Below, one piece after another: positions 18,379 through 27,391 of a stretch of 64,000 nt of DNA (position 1 is its first letter; the number at the start of each line of letters is the position of its first letter). The notes below the pieces were generated by a model. It saw only the letters and a program-made list of their open reading frames with translations, was not told the DNA's origin and searched no databases. The stretch comes from Chondrilla cf. caribensis (Eukaryota > Porifera > Demospongiae > Chondrillida > Chondrillidae), in contig OZ026552.1 of the NCBI GenBank assembly GCA_964020155.1, forward strand, positions 5,246,548 to 5,310,547. The letters run 5' to 3'. The position numbers were made by a program, and so were the translations under genes.

Positions 18379-20352
18379 TTAGTCATTTGAAAACCATTCT
18401 TTGAACAATTGGACAAAGGGTTGACATAGTTCTCCTGGTGGGAAGTCAGGTGTATTCCTCAATCGCATATTGCGCTCCTCAAAATACTTGTACACAGAGT
18501 AAAATATCATTTTGTCACTTTCATTGGCTGCAGCTTCCAGGAAACTTCTTGCTGATATTGCGTTCTCCCGCCCCAGACTTCTTACCAGTCTCAAAGCTGT
18601 TAGAATTTCTCCCTTGGAGAACATTATCTCAATGATGTCGTCTTCCGTTTTGGGCTGGCGACGGTACATGTCGAGCGCAAGTTGTGAGGAAGCGGGGTAC
18701 GCCAATTCCTTGGACAGGAGGAGGCACGCAAGAGGCAGTGAATCCTCAATCACATGATACTGTATGAACTGCTGGAGTTGGTAAAAGTTCTTTTGTTCCA
18801 TCAGTATGCTGATCATGAGCTCGTATATGCAGGAATCAACTTTAACTTCATGCTTGTGGAGCGTTCTGATGTACTCGCTGAGAGCTGTACTGAGGGCTTT
18901 TAGCGAACACGCCTTACTCTCCTTGTGGGGTATGAAGACCTTCCCGTGCAAATCAGAAGGGCTGATGGAGAACTGTTTCCTGTGGCGTCCTGAATCTGTG
19001 ATGTGAACATCACCCAGGTGTTTGGTGTGTTCTGCCATCTTGAACTCCATACTTATGACGTCAAAAACAGAAGACAATATCTCGAATGGCATTTTCGTGG
19101 AACTTTCAAGACCTTCTCGGCAAATTGCAAGGATGAAATTCTTCCCATCAGATCTGTTGAAGAGGAAACGAATGAGCTTGATCTTGTCAACCATCATGTT
19201 CTTGACTCCTTCGAGGTTCAATTTGAGCTGCCACATCACTCCGAGCTGGCCATCGATGATGATATCCGGCTGAAAAATGAGCCACGAGACAGAATAGAGT
19301 TCCACCAATTCTTGTTTTTTCACTTGGTCTTTATCCTGGGTGGGCGTGGCTGGGGATCTCCCCCCACTAGCTTTCTTTGGGGCCAGGAAACACGGAGCTA
19401 TTGGAAGAGGAGATAAAATTGGTCTGTGTAGTGAGATCGCGGCAGTGGGCACGTGCTGGTCCTCCAGAGCGATATCAAACACCATTGACGTCTTCGATAC
19501 CTGATGGTGCACAACTACCAGGTTGTCCACCACGGACATTGTGAAGGGTGGCTTGACGTCAACAGCAAGACGATGAGCAGGTCGGGTCGATCCATCTTGG
19601 GAGATGTGATAGAGGATGATTTCTGTCTCCCTCCCGACCACACTCAACCTCACGGCTATGTACACGGTCCCGTAGAGGTTGGCAATAACAACATCTGGAG
19701 GCATTAGGAGAGATCGCGCAGCGTTTGACGGCAATGGGATGTCGATATCAAATCGTGTCTTCCTGTATATGGGTGGACTGGATCCCTTTTTGAATCCGAA
19801 CATGTGGAATTGGTTATCGTCCTTAACGCGAACCAGTAGAACGTCGTTTTCATGACAAAACAGAGACCAGCCAATAGTGAGGGAAATCGACTTGGCTAAG
19901 CGGAAATCCAACTTTTTGATGTCGAACTGGTAGGTGTCTATGCCTCCCTTGCGAACAACAACAACAATCTCGCTCTGAAATACCCAAAAGAAATCAAGGA
20001 TTTCGCCAGCTTCGCTCTTGTGCGGTTTTCTAGGCAAGGATAGTTCCGTGACGTTGCCCGAAAACACAGTAACAAACTCGACTGTATTGGTCCGCCTTTG
20101 AATAGAAAGTACCTTGGGATTCCCTCCGGAAAACTTTATGGAACGAACGGGGCCTTTGGAAGGGATGGTCAGCAAGAAGTTGTCGCGGGGCTGCAGGCCA
20201 TTAACGTTTACATCTGTGTTGTTGTTCTGTACACAGAGCATTTGCTTGTTATAAGGGTCGAAGAAGGCGCCCCTGTTTGTTCCAATTGGGCCGAAAGTGA
20301 TTGGAAGCTGCGATAATTCCAAGTAATAGCATCCTCTTCCGAGGGCCGCCAT
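18379..20352 (-). CDS. RMC1: RMC1 (regulator of MON1-CCZ1, C18orf8/Mic1) homologue
   Basis: RMC1 is the third subunit of the metazoan Mon1-Ccz1 complex, the exchange factor for Rab7 on late endosomes. The intronless gene encodes 657 residues, the same length as human. Shared landmarks are an N-terminal YYLEL, VFFD/AFFDPYNKQ, an eight-strand beta-propeller-like first half, VVDNLVVVHHQ, SSWIVFQPDIII (here VSWLIFQPDIII), and the helical Mic1 domain with EYIRTLHKHEVKVDSCIYELMI, FIQYHVIEDSLPLACLLLS, ISARSFLEAA and the ending NMRLRNTPDFPPGELCQPFVQLFKEWF. Its start lies 81 bp from that of ZMPSTE24. Absence of introns is notable next to the nine-exon neighbour. Confidence 0.93.
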   Translation of the reverse strand: MAALGRGCYYLELSQLPITFGPIGTNRGAFFDPYNKQMLCVQNNNTDVNVNGLQPRDNFLLTIPSKGPVRSIKFSGGNPKVLSIQRRTNTVEFVTVFSGNVTELSLPRKPHKSEAGEILDFFWVFQSEIVVVVRKGGIDTYQFDIKKLDFRLAKSISLTIGWSLFCHENDVLLVRVKDDNQFHMFGFKKGSSPPIYRKTRFDIDIPLPSNAARSLLMPPDVVIANLYGTVYIAVRLSVVGRETEIILYHISQDGSTRPAHRLAVDVKPPFTMSVVDNLVVVHHQVSKTSMVFDIALEDQHVPTAAISLHRPILSPLPIAPCFLAPKKASGGRSPATPTQDKDQVKKQELVELYSVSWLIFQPDIIIDGQLGVMWQLKLNLEGVKNMMVDKIKLIRFLFNRSDGKNFILAICREGLESSTKMPFEILSSVFDVISMEFKMAEHTKHLGDVHITDSGRHRKQFSISPSDLHGKVFIPHKESKACSLKALSTALSEYIRTLHKHEVKVDSCIYELMISILMEQKNFYQLQQFIQYHVIEDSLPLACLLLSKELAYPASSQLALDMYRRQPKTEDDIIEIMFSKGEILTALRLVRSLGRENAISARSFLEAAANESDKMIFYSVYKYFEERNMRLRNTPDFPPGELCQPFVQLFKEWFSND

Positions 20353-20433
20353 ATTGCAATCACGTGATTATCCTGAATTGAATCGGGAACTGGTCTAAGA
20401 CCTAGCGAGGGATCATCGAACGAGATAGCGACA
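20353..20433. promoter_or_regulatory. very short bidirectional promoter, RMC1 / ZMPSTE24
   Basis: 81 bp between divergent start codons, the tightest in the window. It contains ATCACGTGATT, a palindromic CACGTG E-box. In mammals CACGTG-containing CLEAR sites mark lysosomal genes; any such role here is inference. Confidence 0.6.
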
Positions 20434-21429
20434 ATGGACTACTTCACTCCGTGCTTCGTGTCAGTGTGGCTATTGTACCTGCTCGACATGTACTTGTCAA
20501 GAAGACAGGTTGGAATACACCTGCAGTTCCATTGTTCGACTTGACACTAACTTTGATCATAGACTGTAGAGTCTATGCTTTGATGACTAAGTATACTCAC
20601 TATAGTGTACATGAAGGAAGTCATGGACAATAGATACAGAAACTCGATAAGGCAAACTATAATGGACTGACAAAATCCCTTTTTTATCGGATGTACTTTA
20701 TATCAGGATTTGCCTACTCTTTACTACAGCAAACCGAATGATACTCAAAAAATGATTTGTATATATTGAGTAGCAATTTGTCTTAAGGGCCTGAATGAGT
20801 TTCTGCCGCTTCTATATCATAGTATTGGAGATGTCTAGCTTAGCTAGCGTAAATATGCACGTGTCCACTCAGTCCACACAGTACTGTATTAAGTGTTAAG
20901 TTTCGAGTTGTCCCTACTCCATCCTCCCCTCTATTTCCTTCATTTGAATGGGACTTTGATTTGGGCTGCGAATATCATTGTAGGGTCGATTGGATTTGGT
21001 TATGCGAGACTTCTACATTGCAGCTTTGCATGCAAAACACTCAGGGTGGAGTGGGTGGAGTGTGACCAATGTATGTGTATGTGTGTGTGTATGTATGTAT
21101 GAAGTGTTGGGGATTGTCCAATGTCTGTAGCACAAGCTTGTGGAGAACACAGTGAAGTTGCCGGAGGAACTCAATGGTTTGTTCGATGTGGAAACGTTCA
21201 GAAAAACGCGATTGTACCACATCGACAACAACAACTTCTCCTTCTGGAAGGATCTCTTCTCTCAGATCAATATAAGTGTGAGATGTAACGTTGGGTGGTT
21301 GTAGTGGCTTTGTCATCGTGACTGGTTGTTCCCTGCTTACAGTTCATACTACTTGCTGGGCTCTTCCCTATTGCATGGACATATGCTGGACGTGTACTAA
21401 AGTTTATGGGACTTGATTTTGAATATGAG

Positions 21430-21461
<32 letters not shown>

Positions 21462-21470
21462 GTGTGTGTG

Positions 21471-21525
<55 letters not shown>

Positions 21526-22558
21526 TCTAACAGTCTGTTTGTTTCACTTTCAACAGATCATTCATTCACTTATATTTTTGGTGATCATGCAATTTTATCA
21601 AGACGTTATTGAACTTCCGTGGAGCGTGTACAAAGTGTTTGTTCTGGAGCAGAAGCATGGATTCAACAACCAGGTAAACGTGCAATGTAGCTGCCATGCA
21701 CAAAGGTGTATGCACACTTTTGTATGGATTTTTAGTCCATAACACAGTGTAACTTGCCTAGTAACTACCTGGGTTGGTATACACTCCTGGTTGATGAGTA
21801 CCTTGGTTGGTACATACTCCTGGTTGGCACACACTCCTGGTTAGTACACATTCCTGGTTAGTACACACTCCTGGTTAGTGCACACTCCTGGTTAGTACAC
21901 ACTCCTGGTTAGCACACATTCCTGGTTAGTACACACTCCTGATTAGTACACATTCCTGGTTAGTACACACTCCTGGTTAGTGCACACTCCTGGTTAGTAC
22001 ACACTCCTGGTTAGCACACACTCCTAGTTAGTACACATTCCTGGTTAGTACACACTCCTGGTTAGTACACATTCCTGGTTAGTACACACTCCTGATTAGT
22101 ACACATTCCTGGTTAGTACACACTCCTGGTTGATGAGTACCCTGGTTGGTACACACTCCTGGTTAGTGAGTACACCTCACTCAGGCCCTAGCTCATGTAC
22201 ACTATGTCAATCAGTACTGATAGTAAGTACCTCTTATAAGAAGTACAGATTTTGTGTGCCCTCCAATGTACTTACTAAGCAAGTTGGACTGTACTTAAAC
22301 TTGGAATAACCATGACATTTAGCATTTTTTGACTTTTTCACTTCTTTCAATTTTTAAAAAGATTAATTTGTGTGTTTGCTCCTTGATCTTGTTCTCAGAC
22401 TGCTTGGTTCTTTGTCAAGGACCAGGTAAAGGGAATGCTGGTGAAGTACATATTGATGTCCATCATTGTGAGCGGTATACTCTTCTTCATCGGCTGGGGA
22501 GGGGACTACTTCTTCATCTATACCTGGATATTCATCTGTATTACTGTTTTTGTGAGTT

Positions 22559-22650
<92 letters not shown>

Positions 22651-22656
22651 TGTGTA

Positions 22657-22740
<84 letters not shown>

Positions 22741-24346
22741 TTCAGTCTCCATCTCTCTCCCCTCCAACTACCGCGATAGGTGATGATGACAATATATCCA
22801 ACCTTCATTGCTCCTCTGTTCGACACGTATACTCCTCTTCCTGATGGACCCCTGAAGGCTGGGATCGAGGACCTTGCCTCTGGCCTCGACTACCCGCTGA
22901 AGAAGATCTTCGTTGTGGACGGGTCCACACGGTCAAGCCATAGCAATGCGTATATGTATGGATTTTATAAGAACAAGCGAATTGTGTTGTTCGACACTCT
23001 TCTCGAAGAAGGCCTCGTTCCAGAGGTGGACGAACAGAGGAGAAAGAAGGAGGAGAAGAAGAAGAAGAAGGAGACTGCACCCAATCCTCCGGAAGAGGTT
23101 AAGGAAGATGAAGCTACAGGTGAACAAGAAAGCAAGCCGAACAAAAAGAAGGTATAACTGAGTCAAATCCAAGATTGGTTCTAAAGTGTAGCTCATGTTA
23201 ATTTTCGGAGCAAAAGTGTATGGGATTGATGTGTTGGTTTTAGTTTCCATGTGAATATTAACATCCAATTTTCAAACCATATCAAATGGGAATGGGGATG
23301 TGATGATCATTCCTCTGATATTAGTTCAGTATCAAATGGGATTGGGAACATGCATACATGCATACATACTCGTTTCCATTCTCTGTACACTGCTCATTTC
23401 CTTTAATGTGATGCTAGTAGAGTTTATCGCAAACTATTTGTGTTGTGGAGTTGACAGTGGTGTATAACAGCCAGCTTTCTCCGAACCCCTTAGGGCTGCA
23501 ACCAGGAGGAAGTCTTGGCTGTACTGGCCCACGAGCTGGGTCATTGGAAGCACAGTCACGTCATCAAGAACCTCGTGGTCATGCAGGTGAGCTGTGACAG
23601 ATTGATGTCTATTGTTTGGACAAGTGCACACGTCGCTTGTTGGCAAGTTTTTCGCCCTCTTGGGCTTCTTCAGGCAAAGTTTGCCAACATGTGACAAGCG
23701 TTGTAGACCAAACAATAGACATCAGTCTATTAAGGCTTAGCGTGTCAACTAACTTTCATCATAAGCCAAAGGATAACTTGATGTGGTGTGATGGTTTCAG
23801 GCGTCCTTTGTATGGTTTGAGAGCGCTTGGAGGGGTGCAGTGTGGTTGGACCAAACAGCCCCAAACTGTGTCCTGAACCGTTCGCAGCAGGTTGTTGTCC
23901 TGTCGTAGCTCATACCATATTAGGGCTTGTCTAGTCTTACGGAGCCAGACCCATCTGCCCCTATTCACTAATATTGTACAGGCGGGAATAGGTCTGGACT
24001 ACACAAAGGTAGGAGGAATGTTAGATGCCTTGTGATGTAGTAGTAGTACCTTTGAGACAAAAACCCAATGGGACTCAACACTTCATCACCTTGAAGCAGC
24101 ATCTCCCTGTTCAATTTTGTCACTCCATGTCAGCCATTTTACAACCTAAAAGCCAATTTTATGTATTTAACTAGTCTCATTCCTCCTTTCTACAGTTGCA
24201 TATCCTTGTCAGCCTTTACGTCTTTGGTTTCTTCTTCAAACAACCTGATGTTTACTCCAGTTTTGGATTCCAAGACTCACAACCAATGATTATTGGTCTA
24301 ATTATTGTGTTCCAGCTGTTGTTCACTCCCATTCATACTGTGAGCC

Positions 24347-24418
<72 letters not shown>

Positions 24419-24492
24419 GTGTGTGTATTGTGTGTGTGTGCGTGCGCGTGTGTGTGCGCGCATGTGTGTGTGTGCTTGTGTGTGTGTGTGCT

Positions 24493-24546
<54 letters not shown>

Positions 24547-24924
24547 CACGTGTGTATGTGTGTGTGTGTGCATGCACACATGTGTGTGTATGTGTGTGCA
24601 AGCATGTTCTGTTAGCATTCTTCCTATCTCTCTACCTCACTTCCCCCAACTCTCCCATGTCCCACAAACATACATGCACAATGCAACCCATAGGTTGTCG
24701 GTTTTCTCATGATCCAAATGAGCAGAAGGTTCGAATACCAAGCAGACCAGTTTGCCCACAACCTCCACAGAGGACGTCCGCTACAATCCGCCCTCACCAA
24801 GCTCTACCAAGACAACCTCGGATTCCCCATTGCCGATCCCTTCTACTCCGCCTTCAACCACTCCCACCCCACGTTCTTGGAACGAACAAGAGAACTGGAG
24901 GCAAGCAGGGGGAAGAAAGACTAA
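20434..24924 (+). CDS. ZMPSTE24: CAAX prenyl protease 1 / ZMPSTE24 (Ste24)
   Basis: An integral-membrane zinc protease of the ER and inner nuclear membrane that trims prenylated CAAX proteins and matures prelamin A. Nine exons: 20434-20508, 21131-21277, 21343-21429, 21557-21673, 22399-22551, 22780-23151, 23494-23586, 24196-24339, 24694-24924, joining to 472 residues (human 475). Family blocks are [74 protein letters not shown], and the zinc motif HELGH in [13 protein letters not shown]. The third ligand region [12 protein letters not shown] and [10 protein letters not shown] follow. A lysine/glutamate-rich insert in exon 6 resembles the human one. Introns 3, 5 and 8 start with or close to GT microsatellites, intron 4 holds an expanded MITE, and intron 7 a hairpin element. 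Confidence 0.96.
21430..21525. repeat. (GT)n tract beginning at the ZMPSTE24 intron 3 donor
   Basis: The donor GT is itself the first unit of the repeat (exon ends TATGAG, then GTGTGTGT). Confidence 0.95.
21745..22291. mobile_element. MITE family 1, internally expanded copy, ZMPSTE24 intron 4
   Basis: Starts CAGTGTAACTTGCCTAGTA and ends CTTACTAAGCAAGTTGGACTG followed by TA. The part between 21785 and 22165 is a tandem array of about 17 bp (TGGTTAGTACACACTCC with ATT variants), swelling the element to about 550 bp against roughly 170 bp elsewhere. Confidence 0.8.
22560..22738. repeat. (GT)n microsatellite, ZMPSTE24 intron 5
   Basis: Starts nine bases after the donor and fills most of the intron. 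Confidence 0.97.
23599..23728. mobile_element. short hairpin/TIR element, ZMPSTE24 intron 7
   Basis: The left end AGATTGATGTCTATTGTTTGG is the reverse complement of the right end CCAAACAATAGACATCAGTCT with one or two changes. The middle has further partial pairing (GCTTGTTGGCAA / TTGCCAAC). About 130 bp, no coding capacity. Confidence 0.7.
24347..24600. repeat. (GT)n microsatellite, ZMPSTE24 intron 8
   Basis: GT tract with GCGT and GCAT interruptions. Confidence 0.97.
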
Positions 24925-25448
24925 CAACAATAGTGGCAATAAAGACGTTTTTTTCCTTTATCTTTCATTTCCTACGTTTTCTTATAGTAGTTCTTAGGTT
25001 TTAGTCGATTTTCAACTTGGCTAGATGAAAATCCACTTCGGTAACCAGTAACCATTGATCTTCAGGGTCGAGTTTATATAGACGTTACATCTGGGCATGC
25101 ACACGCATGAAGCCATGTAATGAATGGAGTAATTGATTTAGTTATCACAATCTTAATTATTGTCCAATTAGTTGATCATTAAGGTACAAAAGTTCACAAT
25201 TATAATATTAATATTTAAGCAGAATGCACATCCTGCTGTCACAATGTGACCAATGAGTCACTGGTTCAAAATTAATAATGCATTAATCGGACTTAAATGT
25301 GACTCGCATCAAATTGATAAGTTGTGTGAAATGCAAAAATATTCAATTATTTTCTTACTAAAGTGTGTGCTTTGAGTAAGTAGGGGACATAAAGTACTTG
25401 TATGAGTTTCCTGTACACATATCGTGTTCAGCACCGATGTTCGGAATG
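24925..25448. other. convergent intergenic region, ZMPSTE24 / aminotransferase
   Basis: AATAAA at 24939-24944, 15 nt after the ZMPSTE24 stop, is the likely polyadenylation signal. The rest is AT-rich with no gene or clear repeat. Confidence 0.6.
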
Positions 25449-26750
25449 TTACTGGGTTTGGCTATCACTATACAATGCCAAAGCCTGTTTCAAGCAACTG
25501 CTGATGTAGGCGATGTCCTCGTTCCCGAGGGCGTGGAAGGTCGGGAGATAGAATCCTGTTCTTCCAAGTTTCTCTGCATTGGGAAGAGACGGCTGTTCAC
25601 CAAATTTATCCACAACACACGGTTGGAGATGAAGGGGGAAGAAGTAGTCTCTTGTCTCTATCCCCTTTGCGGCCATTTCCTTACGGACGAAGGTACGAAC
25701 GTTCTTTGACTTCACCGTGACTCCAAACACCCATGGACAGTCGAGGCCGTGAGGATTGATAGGCATCAGTGTGAGATCGGCGACCTCCGTGAGGTGCTCA
25801 CGATACTTGGTTGCAATGCGAAGGCGATCTTCCATCACCTGAGGGATCATTTCAACTGATGGTGTAACCAACGCAGCTGCCAACCCACACATTTTGTAAT
25901 TCCCGGAAAACTCCCAGTGGACAAAGTGGTGTCCTGGAGTGAAGCCGTGGTTGGCATGAGCATCGGCCGATGACTTTCCTCCCCCGCTACTTGCATTGCA
26001 GAGAAGAAACCCTCCGTCTCCAGATGTGATGGACTTGTTGGCGTAAAGACTGGCGGTGGCGTAGTGACCGAAGGTACCAACGTATCTTCCCTTGCACATT
26101 GTGCCAATTGCCTCCGCAATATCCTCAATGAGGAAGATATTATGTTTTTCACAGAGCTCTTTGAGAGCTGGCGAGTCAGCTGGAACCCCGTAGGTGTGGG
26201 TGACAATGATGGCTTTAGTGCGCTCGTTAATTTCCACGCGATATTGGTCCACTGAAGGGTTTAGAGAGAGCGTTCCATCCTTGTGTTCAGCGCAGTCCAC
26301 GAACACCGGTTTGGCGCCAACTTCCACCACTGCGCTCACAACAGCCACCATTGTTAGTGAGGGGATGACCACTTCGTCCCCCGGGCCAACTCTGGCATTT
26401 TTCAAAGCAAGGACGAGCCCTGCGTATCCACTGCTACATGCCTTAGCCCAGCGGACGGAATAAAAGGACTCCAATTCTCTTTCAAATTCTCGAACAGGCT
26501 CGGTTGCAGAAGAAATGAGACCCTTCCGGATGATGGCGAGTACGTTTTGTTCGGCTCTGTCGGAGATGAAAGGACGAGACACGGGAATCTTCCATCCCAT
26601 TTCTGGCCGAGGAGGCTCTGGATCAGGAAACGCAAGCTGCTGATCGGTAGAGAGCCTGTCTTTGTTCAGGGTCGGTTTCTTCGAATTAGTACTAGTAACC
26701 CCTTCTGACTCGTGGAAGCCATTTTGAATAGCGCACGACTTGGATAGCAT
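25449..26750 (-). CDS. DegT/DnrJ/EryC1-family PLP-dependent sugar aminotransferase, perosamine-synthase-like
   Basis: An intronless gene of 433 residues from the first ATG (26750). The family transfers an amino group to nucleotide-linked 3- or 4-keto sugars in deoxyamino sugar synthesis. Visible hallmarks are the substrate/PLP segment SSGYAGLVLALKNARVGPGDEVVIPSLT, the cofactor-binding acidic motif in LIEDIAEAIG, and the catalytic lysine in ANKSITSGDGG at about residue 240. That lysine separates it from the dehydratase branch, which has His. The C-terminal NPHGLDCPWVFGV and ETRDYFFPLHLQP are also typical, the latter resembling GDP-perosamine and related 4-aminotransferases. An N-terminal extension of about 65 residues is not part of the bacterial fold. 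It is divergent, over 641 bp, from a glycosyltransferase gene. The substrate (GDP- or dTDP/UDP-sugar) cannot be read from the sequence. Bacterial-like origin is likely. Confidence 0.85.
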   Translation of the reverse strand: MLSKSCAIQNGFHESEGVTSTNSKKPTLNKDRLSTDQQLAFPDPEPPRPEMGWKIPVSRPFISDRAEQNVLAIIRKGLISSATEPVREFERELESFYSVRWAKACSSGYAGLVLALKNARVGPGDEVVIPSLTMVAVVSAVVEVGAKPVFVDCAEHKDGTLSLNPSVDQYRVEINERTKAIIVTHTYGVPADSPALKELCEKHNIFLIEDIAEAIGTMCKGRYVGTFGHYATASLYANKSITSGDGGFLLCNASSGGGKSSADAHANHGFTPGHHFVHWEFSGNYKMCGLAAALVTPSVEMIPQVMEDRLRIATKYREHLTEVADLTLMPINPHGLDCPWVFGVTVKSKNVRTFVRKEMAAKGIETRDYFFPLHLQPCVVDKFGEQPSLPNAEKLGRTGFYLPTFHALGNEDIAYISSCLKQALALYSDSQTQ

Positions 26751-27391
26751 TCTCGCCTGGGCAAACTGAGCTGCAGTAGACAATTCTCCTTCGGATTCTT
26801 TGGCTCTAAAACCCTTTCAGGCACAATCTACCTGCAGTGCGTATAAATAGTCCCTGGAAAAGCCGCGCTTCCAAGTATTGCCAAGGCTTGCACAGGCGTG
26901 CCGGGATGAAGTTATTATCGTGCAACAATAGACACTACATTTCAGTATGCCTATGGTGCAACTACGTGTTATAAGTAAGGGGAACCACCTGGGGAACCAC
27001 CTGGGGGAACCACCTGCACATAGACCTGCCTAAGCTTGCCCAATAAAACAAAGCGGAAGCGAAGTACTGGTTTAGAGTCGCCGTGGTCTTCGTTGAAATG
27101 AATGTAGAAGGTATGATGTGACTGAGTTATGGAGTTGCTGTTTTGTGTATTGTACATGTGTGTATGCATGTGTTTGTGTTGTGTTGAAATGAGTACTTCA
27201 TGTCCCGTTGGTGGGTGAGGAGCTCTGTGCATAAATAATACAAAAACTACAAAAGGAACATGCCCAGGACATGCCAGGGCATGCCATGGGCATGCCCGAT
27301 GTTTTGGCGCGTAAAAGACACGGAACTTTAGATCCGTTCAGACAGTCTTTGCCCCAGTTTCCAGTAAGCTGGTGTAGTCTAGATCCCAGTG
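26751..27391. promoter_or_regulatory. shared upstream region of the aminotransferase and glycosyltransferase genes
   Basis: 641 bp between divergent starts. A TATA-like TATAAATA at 26842-26849 is nearly symmetric and lies about 92 bp before the aminotransferase ATG. Three tandem copies of about 14 bp containing GGGGAACCACCT occur at 26979-27015. Clustered CATGCCC/GGGCATG inverted motifs lie at 27258-27299, nearer the glycosyltransferase start. Confidence 0.5.
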
